The notes under the pieces are model-generated. The model was not told the DNA's origin. It saw nothing but the letters and a program-made list of their open reading frames with translations, and did no database searches. The position numbers and the translations under genes are program-made. Positions 1-13,100 of a stretch of DNA of 64,000 nt are shown here, one piece after another. Origin of the DNA: Physcia stellaris (lineage: Eukaryota; Ascomycota; Lecanoromycetes; Caliciales; Physciaceae); the NCBI GenBank assembly GCA_018902385.1, contig JABSSW010000007.1, forward strand, positions 682,001 through 746,000. The letters are read 5' to 3'. The stretch's first letter is position 1. Each line of letters opens with the position of its first letter.

Positions 1-1451
1 TTTTTAATTTTGAAAAAAATCGAAAACATCATTTTTGCGATCGCAAACTTTACGCGTATCGAATTTACATCATAAATCAACAATCGTTTCATTCGTTTCG
101 AATGAAACGAAAAAAAAAAAAAACATATTCAACGAACATTTCGACGTTTTGTGTTTTCATCAACATTCGTCGCATGTTTCAGATTGCGTTTTGATTTGAC
201 GACAAACGCGAAAAACACGATTGTTCGTGACGACGCAATGAATGCAAAACGAACGAACATTTCGATCGATGATTTGAAATTGCGTCAACAATGTTATAAA
301 CATTGAAATTCGAAATTTATTTGAATAATCAAAGTTTTCAATTGTTTCGAATGAATGATTTGAAACGAAACGAAACGATTGACGTTCGTCAAAAAATTGT
401 ATGATCGTCGTAAATTTCAATAAATTGAAAAATTCGTTTTTGATAAACGTTGACGAAGTTTCGCATATATCAATCAACGTGTGCGCATTTTTTCGCATTT
501 TCATTTACGACGAAAATATTGACGTTGATAACAATTTCATCGAATACGTTTGAACATATATCAAAAGTCATACACATTTTCGATTCAATAATACATTTAC
601 AAATGATCAACTGATTCGCGTTACGAGACATGATGATAATGATCGTGATGTTTAAAAACAAAAAAAAAAAAAAAAAAAAATTGAAATTCATGTAAACAGA
701 AATGATTTTACAAACGACGCTAATGATGAATATGTGTTGACGCGAAAATATTCACATGTTGAAATAACAACAACTGATCAAAAATATCGTTGTCAATGAA
801 ATGAACAATATCATCGTAATTGCATAATATCAAGCAAAAAAATCAACGATTATTTAATTTTAGTTATCATTTTTCGTCAACGTACGAGTATAATATATTA
901 AAGAATAATTTAAACATCGAGAAAATGTTCACATTTTCAATTTTTTTGATCGAAAACATTTATTTCTAAAAATCACGATAATGTAAATTTCAAAGCACAA
1001 TTTACACTATGAATTACAAAAAAAACAATAACACATGAAAATAATATTGTTGAAAAAACATCGTTTCGAATTCAGAAAATTGACAACGTGTAATCGTTAT
1101 AACAATCTATGAAAAAAAATATATTTATCGTTGTCAAATCGATGTTTTTTGCATGTTGTATTCATAAAAACAATGATGTTAAAATGATTTTGTTATGTTT
1201 GATTTCTATTCATGTTAATTTAGTGTAATTTTGTTTTTAAATTTCGATGTCGAACGTTTTTTTTCAATTCGTGCGAAAACATTAATATAGACGTTTTTTC
1301 AAAAATAAATCAATTATATGTCATATCGATTGTGCATTAGTCGTGATGAAATTGCTTTGATGTTTTCATTTTATAATTTTAAATTTTTCGTGATTTCGTG
1401 ATGTTGATATTGCGAAATCGACAAATTTTGATTTCGCAAACTCGTTTAATC
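1..1451. other. AT-rich sequence left of the first LTR, unassigned
   Basis: This stretch has the same composition as the rest of the AT-rich block. Two short minus-strand open frames (about 160-504 and 470-691) look like composition artefacts or remains of an older repeat; I recognise no domain. A long A/T run lies near 660-680. It is probably a decayed mobile element continuing beyond the left edge of the window, but I cannot name the family. Confidence 0.5.
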
Positions 1452-1669
1452 TGTGACGAACGTACATCGAATTCAACATTCTGACAAATTTAACATCGAA
1501 TTAACATCGTTATTTTATCACATCGAATGTTAAGATCGAAATTCGACTTGACGTATTCAAAAGATCAAATTTTCTACATATGTTTTTGCAAGTCTCTTGT
1601 ATTTGTTTTTTCATTTCGATATTTCGTGTAATTATGTAATAATATTATATTTCTGCATAACATTTCACA
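1452..1669 (+). repeat. 5' LTR of Gypsy copy A
   Basis: This 218-bp terminal repeat starts TGTGACG and ends TTCACA. It matches 8830-9043 directly and 9978-10194 and 17239-17455 in inverted orientation. It keeps several CT and AG dinucleotides that are TT and AA in the other three copies, so it is the least mutated LTR of this family in the window. Confidence 0.9.
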
Positions 1670-4600
1670 TTATATCGAAATCATTTTTTTTAAATGCTCG
1701 TTCATGATACGCGAACATTCAAATAAACAAAGTTTTTTACAATTAAATTAAAATGAACGAATAAAAAGCATAATAAACTCAATTTGATTTTGATCATTCA
1801 ACGAGAACAACAAAAAATAATAAACTCGTTGTGAATTGAAAAAAACGAAACATAATAAACTCGTTTGCTTTGTCTTAAAGAACGTTCAAAACAGACGAAT
1901 TACGCGATAGTCAAATTCACAATAAACAAATTTTCTCTTTATCACTTTTGACGAAAATTAATTGCGAATTGAAAATCAGAAAATCGATAAATCAGATTAA
2001 AGAAAACACGTTTTATCAACAAACGAACATTTAAATTCAACATGATTTATTTCATCATAAGCAAACATCTAAAAATTTCATTCAACATACATCGAATTTG
2101 TCATTTTAAGTGAAATTCATATTCATCAAGATTTATTTAAATGAAATTGTTTTGTTAAAATTTTTTTTTTTGTTTCAACAATTATTCGATTCAGTTCACA
2201 GTCATGATTTTCTTCAAATTTTCTCTTCGAAATCAATCTGAAAGATCGATTTCTTAACGAAATCACACAATTGAACGTGTATGTTTCTGATCGAATAATC
2301 AAATTTCGAAAAACATTTTCATCGAATTACGTTTTTTTGTTTTAAATTCTAGTCAAAATGACGATGAATTTGATGAAAATAAATCGCGAATATTTCAAAG
2401 TCGTTAATTCGATAAACATTTTTTCGAAACAACAATTTCAATCAATGATCGTCAATCATTTCGACGAACTATGAATTATTTTCGAAATTTTTCGACGAAA
2501 TCGAAATTTCGAAATGATCGTCATTCGAATTTGAAATTTTCAAATAAAAAACATGAAAATCAAAATTTCGAAAATAATAAAAAAAAAGTATGAAATCGTC
2601 GAGAAATTTTGCGTGTCGTCAAAATCGAAACTTCTGTTGTTCAAATTCAATGTAATAAACTTTTCAAAATTCGTTTGAGTTCGTGAAAATAAAAATAAAC
2701 AACGAAAAAAAACTGTTAAATTATCAAAAAGTTTGAAAAATTTTTAATTTCAAAAAAAAATTTCGTTTTGAGCTTAAAAAGCGCTCAAAACAATTTGATT
2801 TTTTTGTTGAAAAATCTCGTTTTGATTTTAAAAAAAAACGCGCTCGTTCAAAATCTTGATTTTTTTTTATCTTCTTTGAACAAAAAATTTTTTCAATACA
2901 TTCGAATACATTCGTTACGATATTTGAAAAAATAAATGCATTGATAAATTGAAAATCAATTTCGATTGATACGTCGATAAATTCAAAAAAATCTTTGCAA
3001 TTATTGATTGAAAAAAAAAAAAAATTTGCGAACATTTATCGATATTCGACGCGAAATTAAACGCAATTTTTTCGAATCAATTGAAAATTTTCAAATTTTT
3101 GAACGAATTTATTCGATGTTGATCATTTTCGAAACGTTCGCAATAAATTCAATACGATGATTTGAAAATGAAATTCAATGAATTTTTCAAAGTTTTATTT
3201 CGAATTTTTTTTTTTCAATCAATTTTCAAAAAAATAAAAAACAAAATTAACGATTTCGAAAAAAATCACAACGAAATTTCAACACGTAATAACGTTGTTT
3301 GAACGATTATAAAATTTTGACGATTATTTTCGCAAATTAAAAATCATGAATAACAAACGTTTCGTCGCATCAAAAACAACGATGTTAAAATCAACATTTT
3401 TTTGAAAAAAGACAAATTCATCGATCAATTAACGTTAAGTTCTCGAGTTCGTCGCAATCGAAACAATACATGAAAAATTTGAAAACTAAATATACGACTT
3501 TTTTAAAAAAAAACGTATAAAATTGTTTCATTTCGTTTTAATTGTTTTTTTTAAAAAAAAATGTCGAAAATGTGATGAAAAAAATCATTGACAAAAAAAT
3601 GCATTTTTGACAAATTGTTTTGAAATTGAATCGAAGTTTTTTTGATCAAACAAAAAATATCGAATTTGCAAAATTTTTTTTTGATAACGATAATTTTTCA
3701 AACATCGACGACGATAATATAAATTTCGATGTTTCAATCATTCGACGTCGAATCGAAAAATTAAATTTTTTTCGAAAACGCGAAGAAAATTATCAAAATT
3801 TGTTCACGAAACTTTCAAAGCATAACATTTTTAAAAAAATTTCATTGTAAATTTTTAATTAAAAAAATAAATTGTTTTCGAATAAATCGAAAAATCATGA
3901 TTAATAATTTAATTGATATCGATATTTTGAATACGTTTTCATTAATGAAAATGCGAATTGCGCAAAAATTTAGAAATAAATTAAAATTAATTTCAATTTT
4001 TTTTTCTCGATTTAAAAAAATTTTAATTTCGAAAAACGAAAATCAAATTTATTATTCATCAAATATTTTCAAAATGACGATACAAAATCATTCAAAATTT
4101 TTCGTTTCATTGTTTTCATCATCAAAATAAAACAACATTCGTTGATTTAAAAAATTTGAATGAACAAACATGAAATAATTTTCAATATGAACGACGAATG
4201 TTATTTCATTTTCGAATCATTGTGATCGTTGAAATTTTTTTTATGCTTTCATCGTTCGTTTATATTTCAAAATTATTTAATTCGAACAAGCAATCGAATA
4301 AAAATTTATTTGTCGTTTTTGAACGATTTTTAAACGTCGTTTTATCGACAAACGTTCAAAAATATCAAATATTGCAAAAACGATCAATTTCGATTTTTTC
4401 GAATAATTTTTTTTCGTTTTATTGTGAAAAACTCGAAAAAAAACGAACAATCAATAAAAAAAAATTCTTGAATTTCGATTTCAAATATGTCATTGAAAAA
4501 ATAAACAAAAATATTATTTTCGAATAAATTTTCAAAAAAAAAAAATGAAAATCATACGTGAAATTCAAAAATCGAATTTAATTAACGTTTCGATAAAAAA

Positions 4601-7600
4601 ATTTGATTTTTCAAAAAATTTACGTCGATTTAATCGACGATTTAAAATTACGATTTTCGAGAATGAAAACGACGAACAAAATTTCGATTTTGATATATTT
4701 GAACGTCGTTTTTATCGACGCGACGATTTTTCAATCTTTAACAAAATTTAAAAAAAAAAAAAAATCAAAACATTTTTTTGATCATGAAAAATTAAACGAA
4801 ATTATTGACAACGTCAAAAAATTTAATCAAAATAAAATTGATTTCGATTTGAATTTCAAAAAATTTTTAAAATCATGAAAACAATCGTCGAAAAATTGAA
4901 ACGTAAAATTTTGAATTTTTTAAACGATTCGAAACGTATTGATTCGAAAAAATCAAACAAATTATTTTTCATAAATTTTACGATCACAAAATCGAATTGA
5001 TCGAAAAATTCGAATCAATTATTTCGAAATCGAATTTATTTTTTATCGTTCAAAAAATTCGAAATTTTTCAAAATATTTACACGATAATTTTCAAAAAAA
5101 TTTATCAATTCAAACAAAACGTTTTATGTTTCGTTCTATTTTATTCGTCGTCAAATCGAACGAACAATTTCGTTTGTGTGTGAATTATCGAAAATTGAAC
5201 GTCATAATCAAACGTAATAATTATTTTATTTCGTTGATCGAAAAATTTTGATTAAAATTATCGATTGTAAATTTTTGTTCAAATTGAATATTATATCGAT
5301 TTTCAATAAATTTCGAATGAATTCACAAAACGAAAATTTTATTATTTTTATATGTTCGTTAAACATTTACAAATATCATGTATTGTTTTTCGATTTAATC
5401 AATGATTCGATCAATTGACAACATTACATGAACGATTTGTTGTTTGAATATATTAATCATTTTTGTCAAATGTATTTGAATGATATTTTCATTTACAACA
5501 AAATTCGAAAACAACATGAACGACATTTCATTCAAATATTTCAAAAAAAAAAAATCGAATTTCAAATCGATATCAAAAATGCGAATTTTTTCAAACAAAA
5601 ATTTCATTTTTGAAAATCATATTATCGACAAAAATTTACGAAAATGAATTTCAAAAAATGCAAAATATCGTCAATTGAATTCGTTCAATTTGCATCAAAA
5701 AAATACAAACGTTTGTAAATTTTTGCAATTTTTATCGACGTTTCATCAAAACATTTTTCGAAATTCGTCAAATTTTTAATTCGAATAATCAAAAAAATTG
5801 ATTTCGAATGAATCGATTTCGTTAACGAAACGTTCGAAATTTTGAAAAAACAAATAATCGAAATTTCAATTTTTCGACATTACGATCGCAATCGTAAAAT
5901 TATTTTGAAAATCGATTTTTCAAATTGATGTTTAAATGAAATTTTATTTCAATACGACGACGACGAAATTTTTCATTCGATAATTTTTTTCAAAAAAAAA
6001 ATTTTTGTCGAATGCAATTACGAAATATATGACAAAAAATTTTTAATCATTATTCGATGTTTGAAACATTGAAAATTCGAATTCGAAAATATCGACGAAT
6101 TCGTCGAAATTTACATCGATCACAAAAATTTGAAAATTTTTTATGACAAACAAAAATTTATTTTTCGTCAAATACGTTGAATCGAAATTTTGACGAATTA
6201 CAATATCAAAATTCAATATCAATTCGAAATCAAAAACGTTAAAACGAATGTTTTGATTAAAATGTTTGAATTTCGTTTCGTCGAAAACGACGAAAAAATT
6301 TTATAAAAAACAAATTTTGTTGTTTTTTTCGATTGCAATTATGTTCGATTGACGTTCAAAACGATTTGTACGAACGCGTCATGCAAATCAATTGAAAAAA
6401 CGAAAATTGTACAAATTATCGTCAAATTTTGATCGATAAACAAATCATCAACGAAAAAATAAATTTGCAAAATTGTTTCAATCGAAACGAAATTTTCTTT
6501 AAAAACGAAAATTTATGAATATCAAATCGATTAAATTTTATGATTGAAATAATTCGTGACGTTCACGATCAATTTTTTTGTGCACATTCGAACATAAATC
6601 GTATTGAAAAATTCATTAAACGTTATTATTATTGATTTAATATGAAATTACTTATCAAACGTTATATTCGTAATTGTCACAAATGTCAACGATCGAAATT
6701 TTCACACGATAATCGTCAATGAATTATTAATTTCATTGTCGATTTTTAATCAACGATAAATTGATATATCGATAAATTTCATAATTGAATTATTTGATTT
6801 CAAAAACAACAATTATTTGTATTATTATCGATCGTTTAATCAAAAAAACGTCATTACGTTTTTGTGTGATCGAAAACGATGATTTAACAATTCAAATTTG
6901 TGTCAAAATATTGTTTCATTACGTATTTCGTATTCATGAATTATTTTTTTCGAAATTATTTCAAATCGAAATAATCAATTTGTAAATCGCGTTTGAAAAT
7001 TTTTTTTGTAAACGATTAAAAATCAAATGTAAATTGTTTTGTTTTTCAATTTGAAATCGATGATCAAATCGAACGAACGAATCAAAATATCGAAATTCGA
7101 TTACGTTTGTATTGCAATTATCGTCAAAACGATTGAATTGATTGAATAAATATCATGAAATTCGTTGACAACAACGATGTATTTCAACAATTATCGAATT
7201 CAAATTTCATTTTTCATTAATAAAAATTATCATTTTCGAATGATTTTTGAATCAAATTTAAATGATTACGAAATCAAAAAAACGTTTGTTGATTAAACAA
7301 AACGAATTCATTGTCGAAAAAATGAATCGTATTATCGAATACGTCAAAATCAATATTGTCGAAAACAAAAACAAAAAATGATTGTTCGAATCAACAAATT
7401 TCGTTTTTCGATAAATTTTGAAATAAAAAATTACGTTTGATTAAATCGTCGTCATATAAAAACAATTCGTTCGTCAAACAAATTGAACGACAAAAAATTG
7501 AATTCATACAAAATGATCAAAAAAAAAAAATTTCGTTTATGAATTGAAATTGTTCGACGATATGCACATTCATTCAATTTTTCATTTTTGATTGTTAAAA

Positions 7601-8829
7601 AAAAATTTAAAATTCGTTGAAAAAACAATATAACGATTTTTCAAAATCAATTATGCAAATGAAATGTTTGAATGAAAATTCGACGATATATTGCAATTTC
7701 GATATCATTATTATCGTTTTCAATATCGTTGCAAATGATCGAATTGAAATTTTCACGATCGAATTTGATATTATGTCGACGACGACGAATTTCAAAATAT
7801 TCAAAATATCGTGAATGTTTTTCACGAAATTAATTCAAAAACAACAAAATTTGTTTTACGAAATGATTAAATTGTAAAATTTTATTGTTTATAATCGATC
7901 AAAAAACGTCAACATGAATTCGTTACAATTCATTTTCAAATTGATTCAATAATTTTTTTTTTTGTTTCGATTTTTCGTTTTCATGTTATTTCGCGTTGTT
8001 TATTGTCAAAATTTACGTCGCATGAAAAATTGAATCGTGTCAAAAACATTTTCAAAATTTCGTCAAATTTTATTGAACAATAAATAATAATGTAAAATGT
8101 TATGCAATAATATGAATAAACAACAAATTGTTCGAAAATTTACAAATTTACAAATTCGTCAATAAAATTTTCAATTGTTTATTAATAACACGCGAAATTA
8201 TTTATAAAATTCGTGCAAAATATTTGCTGTTCAAAAAATTTAATACATGCATATTTCGTTGAAACGCAATGTACGAATCAAACGTCGTATATGCGATAAC
8301 ATCGACGCGTTAATCGTGATGATAAAAAATTTTATCGATTTGTTCAAATTGTTCGTTTCGTGATATCAATTTGATGTTGCAAAAATTTTCAAAATTGTTG
8401 ACGCGTTAAATCAAATTCACAATTGATTTGTTTATTAATGTTCGTCGAAAATTATTTTTGACGAAACGTATGAATTGATTATTTTTCAAAACATTCATTA
8501 CATTCACGTTTTATCGCATGCAATGTGTTGTTTTCGAATTTTCGCATACGCGAAAATATCAAGACGTTAAACATTGTTACGATGATTTTATTAACATGAT
8601 CAAATTGTTTATTTCATCGTAAATCGATTTGATGTTTTCGAAACGATTTTTGACGAATCGATTTCGAACGAAATCGATTTCGAATTTTTATTTTTCATTT
8701 TATCAATTATTCAATTCAACGTCATTCAACAGCGCATTTAAATCGCGCAAAACGTTCGTCATTAAAAAAAAAAAAAAATCGATTAATCGTTTCGAAACGA
8801 AATTGAAAAAAAAAAAAAACGAAAAATAA

Positions 8830-9043
8830 TGTGACGAACGTACATCGAATTCAACATTTGACAAAATTAACATCGAATTAATATCGTTATTTTATCACAT
8901 CGAATGTTAAAATCGAAATTCGTTTTGACGCATTCAAAAAATCAAATTTTTATATATGTTTTTGCAAATTTCATGTATTTGTTTTTCATTTCGATATTTT
9001 TGTAATTATGTAATAATATTATATTTCTGCATAGCATTTCACA
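8830..9043 (+). repeat. 3' LTR of Gypsy copy A
   Basis: This 214-bp repeat matches 1452-1669 and has the same ends (TGTGACG and CACA). It differs from the 5' LTR mainly by CT-to-TT and AG-to-AA changes and a few small length changes, and looks closer to the copy B LTRs. Confidence 0.9.
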
Positions 9044-9575
9044 TTTAACAATAACAAAAATTTGTTTAAAGACGACGTTGTTGCAATTTAAAAAAAAAAA
9101 ACGAAATTTTTTAAATTCGTTCAATTTTTAAAACATTAATTTTTGAATTGAAAAAAATCAAAAATAAAAAAATTTCGATAAAATAATCGAATTTTTAAAT
9201 GATTATCACGTTATTTAAATAAATTCAAAATTTATAAAATTTTAAATATTTTTTACGAAACGAAATCGAAAAATTTTCGATAAATCGAAAAATTTTTTTA
9301 ATTTTTTCAAATCAAAAAAATTTCGAACAAAAATTCGAAAATTCATCAAAAAATGAAAATTAAATTTTGTTTTTTTTGAAAATTTCGTTCGAATTTATCG
9401 TCAATTTTTGAAAAATTTCATGAAACGTTTTTGAACGTTTTGAAAATTGAACGAATCGAAAAAATTTAATTCGAAATTTCAATGTTTATATTTTAAATTC
9501 AAAACGTTTTTCGTAAAAATTTTTTTTTTTATATATTTTATGTCAAATTTTGAATAAATAAATCGATACAAAATT
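9044..9575. other. AT-rich spacer between Gypsy copy A and the Copia fossil
   Basis: These 532 bases are AT-rich, full of A and T runs, without a recognisable domain or repeat end. They separate the right end of Gypsy copy A from the presumed left LTR of the Copia-type element. I see nothing else in them. Confidence 0.5.
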
Positions 9576-9683
9576 TGTTTTATGAAATGTTAATTTACAT
9601 GATTTTAAAAAAATGTCATTGAAATTGATTTTAATTATTAAATTTTTTGACGATTTCTGAAATTTTTTAACAATTTTTTAAAA
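9576..9683 (-). repeat. Presumed 3' LTR of the Copia fossil (mutated copy)
   Basis: This roughly 108-bp stretch aligns with 22084-22192, sharing TGTTTTATGAAATG at the start and the TAATTTACATGATTT block. Where the right copy has CT, GG and AG, this copy has TT, GA and AA. The far end near 9683 is approximate because the sequence there is almost only A and T. Confidence 0.55.
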
Positions 9684-9972
9684 AAAATTTTTGAATTTCG
9701 TTTTATTTTGATGTTTTTAAAAAATTTTTTGATGTAATTTATGTCGATTTAAAATTTCGAAAATTGAAAAATTCGAATTCAAAATTTTTTTCGATTTTGA
9801 TATCGAAAAAATTTTAAAAAATAAAATTTTCACGAAACGATTTTTTCAATTTTTTTGAAATGATAAAATTTATAAAAATTCAATCAAAATGTTCGTTGTA
9901 AAAAAATTGAATTTTTTTTTTTGAAATTTTTTTTTCGTAAACGTTAAATAACGATTTATTCGACATAACGTA

Positions 9973-9977
9973 ATTTA
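9973..9977. repeat. Target-site duplication, left of Gypsy copy B
   Basis: The five bases ATTTA immediately left of the element are repeated immediately right of it. A 5-bp duplication is typical for Gypsy-type integration and shows that the element inserted as one piece. Confidence 0.85.
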
Positions 9978-10194
9978 TGTGAAATGTTATGCAAAAATAT
10001 AATATTATTACATAATTACACGAAAATATCGAAATGAAAAACAAATACATAAAATTTGCAAAAACATATGTAAAAAATTTGATTTTTTGAATGCGTCAAA
10101 ACGAATTTCGATTTTAACATTCGATGTGATAAAATAACGATGTTAATTCGATGTTAATTTTGTCAAATGTTGAATTCGATATACGTTCGTCACA
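9978..10194 (-). repeat. Left LTR (3' LTR) of Gypsy copy B
   Basis: This 217-bp repeat starts TGTGAAATG and ends TCGTCACA on the plus strand. It is the reverse complement of the copy A LTRs and nearly identical to 17239-17455. Confidence 0.92.
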
Positions 10195-13100
10195 TTATTT
10201 TTCGTTTTTTTTTCAATTTCGTTTCGAAACGATCAATTGAATTTTTTTGTTTTTAATGATAAACGTTTTGCGCAATCTAAATGCGCTGTTAAATGACGTT
10301 GAATTGAATGATTAATAAAATAAACAAATAAATTCGAAATGTTATGAAATCGATTTCGTTCGCGAAATCGATTCGTCAAAAATCGTGAAAACATTCAATC
10401 AATTTACGATGAAATAAACAATTTGATCATGTTAATAAAATTATCGTAACAATGTTTAAAGTTTTGATATTTTCGTGTATGCGAAAATTGATGTGTACAT
10501 TGCATGCGACAAAACGTGAATGTAATGAATGTTTTGAAAAATGATCAATTCAAACAATTCGTCAAAAATAATTTCGACGAACATTAATAAACAAACAATT
10601 GACGCGTATTAACAAATTTGAAAATTTTTGCAACATCAAATTGATATCACGAAACGAACAATTTGATCATGTCGATAAAATTTTTGTCATCACGATTAAT
10701 TCGTCGATATTATCGCATATACAACAATTGATTCGTACATTGCATTCAACGAAATATGCATGTATTAAATTTTTTGAAAAGCAAATATTTTGTACGAATT
10801 TTACAAATAATTTCGCGTGTCATTAATAAACAATTGAAAATTTTGTTGACGAATTTGTAAATATTCGAATTTTTTGACAATTTGTTGTTTATTTATATTA
10901 TTGCATGACATTTTACATTATTTATTGTTCAATAAAATTTAACGACAATTTTTGAAAATGTTTTTGACACGATTCAATTTTTCATGCGACGTAAATTTTG
11001 ATTGTAAACAACGCGAAATAAAACGAAACGAATGACAAAAAAAAATTATTGAAATCAATTTGAAAATGAATTGTAACGAATTCGATAACAATTTTTTGAT
11101 CGATCATAAACAATAAAATTCATGATTTAATCATTTCGCAAAACAAATTTTGTTGTTTTTGAATTAATTTCGTGAAAAACATTCACGATATTTTGAACAT
11201 TTTGAAATTCGTCGTCGTCGACATAATATCAAATGCGATCGTGAAATTTTCATTCGAATCAATTGCAACGATATTGTAATCGATAATAATGATATCGAAA
11301 TTGCAATATATTATCGAATTTTCATTCAAACATTTCATTTGCAATAATTGATTTTGAAAAATCGTTATGTTGTTTTTTCAACGAATTTTTAAATTTTTTT
11401 TTCAACAATCAAAAATGAAAAATTGAATAAATGTGCATGTCGTCGAGCAATTTCAATTCATAAACGAAATTTTTTTTTTTGATCATTTTGTATGAATTCA
11501 ATTTTTTGTCATCGAATTTGTTTGATGAACGAATCGTTTTTATATAACGACGATTTAATCAAAAATAATTTTTTATTTCAAAATTTATAAACAAACGAAA
11601 TTTGTTGATTCGAACAATTATTTTTTGTTTTGCATCGACAATATTGATTTTGACATATTCGATAATACGATTCATTTTTTCGACAATAAATTCGTTTTGT
11701 TTAATCAACAAACGTTTTTTTAATGATTTCGTAATCATTTAAATTTGATTCAAAAAATCATTCGAAAATGATAATTTTTATTGATAAAAAATAAAATGAA
11801 TTCGATGATTGTTGAAATTTCGTTATTGTCAACGAATTTCATTATATTTATTCAATCAATTCAATCGTTTTGACGATAATTGCAATACAAACGTAATCGA
11901 ATTTCGATATTTTGATTGATTCGTTCGATTTGATCATCAATTTCAAATTGAAAACAATGAACAATTTACATTTGATTTTTAATCGTTTACAAAAAAAATT
12001 TCAAACGCGATTTACGAATTGATCATTTCGATTTGAAATGATGAAAAAAATAATTCATGAATACGAAATACGTAATGTAACAATATTTTGACACAAATTT
12101 GAATTGTCAAATTATCGTCATCGATTACGCAAAAAACGTAATAACGTTTTTTGATCAAACGATCGATAATAATACAAATGACATTGTTGTTTTTGAAATC
12201 AAACAATTCGATTATGAAATTTATCGATATATCAATTCATCGTTGATTAAAAATCGACAATGAAATTAATAATTCGTGACGATTATCGTGTGAAAATTTC
12301 GATCGTTGACATTTGTGACAATTACGAATATAACGTTTGATGAATAATTTCATATTAAATCAATAATAATAACGTTTAATGAATTTTTCAATACGATTCA
12401 TGTTCGAATGTGCACAAAAAAATTGATCGTGAACGTTACGAATTATTTCAATCATAAAATTTAATCGATTTGATATTCAAAAATTTTCGTTTTTAAATAA
12501 AATTTCATTTCGATTCGAACAATTTTGCAAATTTATTTTTTCGTTGATGATTTGATCATCGATCAAAATTTGACGATAATTAATACAATTTTCGTTTTTC
12601 GATTGATTTGCATGACACGTTCGTACAAATCATTTAAACGTCTATCGAACATAATTGTAATCGAAAAAAAAAAAAATTTGTTTTTTATAAAGTTTTTTTC
12701 GTCGTTTTTCGACAAAACGAAATTCAAACATTCGAATCAAAACATCAATTTTAACGTTTTTGACGTCGAATTGATATTGAATTTTGATATTGTAATCAAT
12801 CAAAATTTCGATTCAACGCATTTGACGAAAAATGAATTTTTTTGTTTGTCATAAAAATTTTCAAATTTTTGTGATCGATGTAAATTTCGACGAATTCGTC
12901 GATATTTTCGAATTCGAATTTTCAATATTTTAAATATCGAATAATGATTAAAAAATTTTTGTTATATATTTCGTAATTGCATTCGACAAAAATTATTTTT
13001 TTATTGAAAAAAATTATCGAATGAAAAATTTCGTCGTCGTCGTATTAAAAAAAAATTTCATTTAAACATCAATTCGAAAAATCGATTTTCAAAATTGTTT

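Larger units (their letters stand above)
1452..9043 (+). mobile_element. Ty3/Gypsy LTR retrotransposon fossil, copy A
   Basis: This is a complete-length element of about 7.6 kb bounded by two direct terminal repeats of about 215 bp that start TGTGACG and end CACA. In order on the plus strand there is a gag-like region (about 2.9-4.1 kb), a reverse transcriptase region with the Gypsy C-V-N-Y-R-K-L-N signature (about 5.0-5.6 kb), an RNase H/connection region, and an integrase zinc-binding region (C-H-K-C-Q-R-S-K near 6.69 kb) with an integrase core to about 7.8 kb. The order RT before integrase defines Ty3/Gypsy. It is broken, with many interruptions in the coding frame, and is heavily altered by the CpY-type mutation seen across the block. 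No clean target-site duplication is visible. Copy B is the same family in inverted orientation. Confidence 0.9.

Noticed and set aside
1445-9049. Target-site duplication around Gypsy copy A
   Set aside because: A TTTAA occurs near both ends but is offset by two bases at the left end, so it is not a clean duplication.
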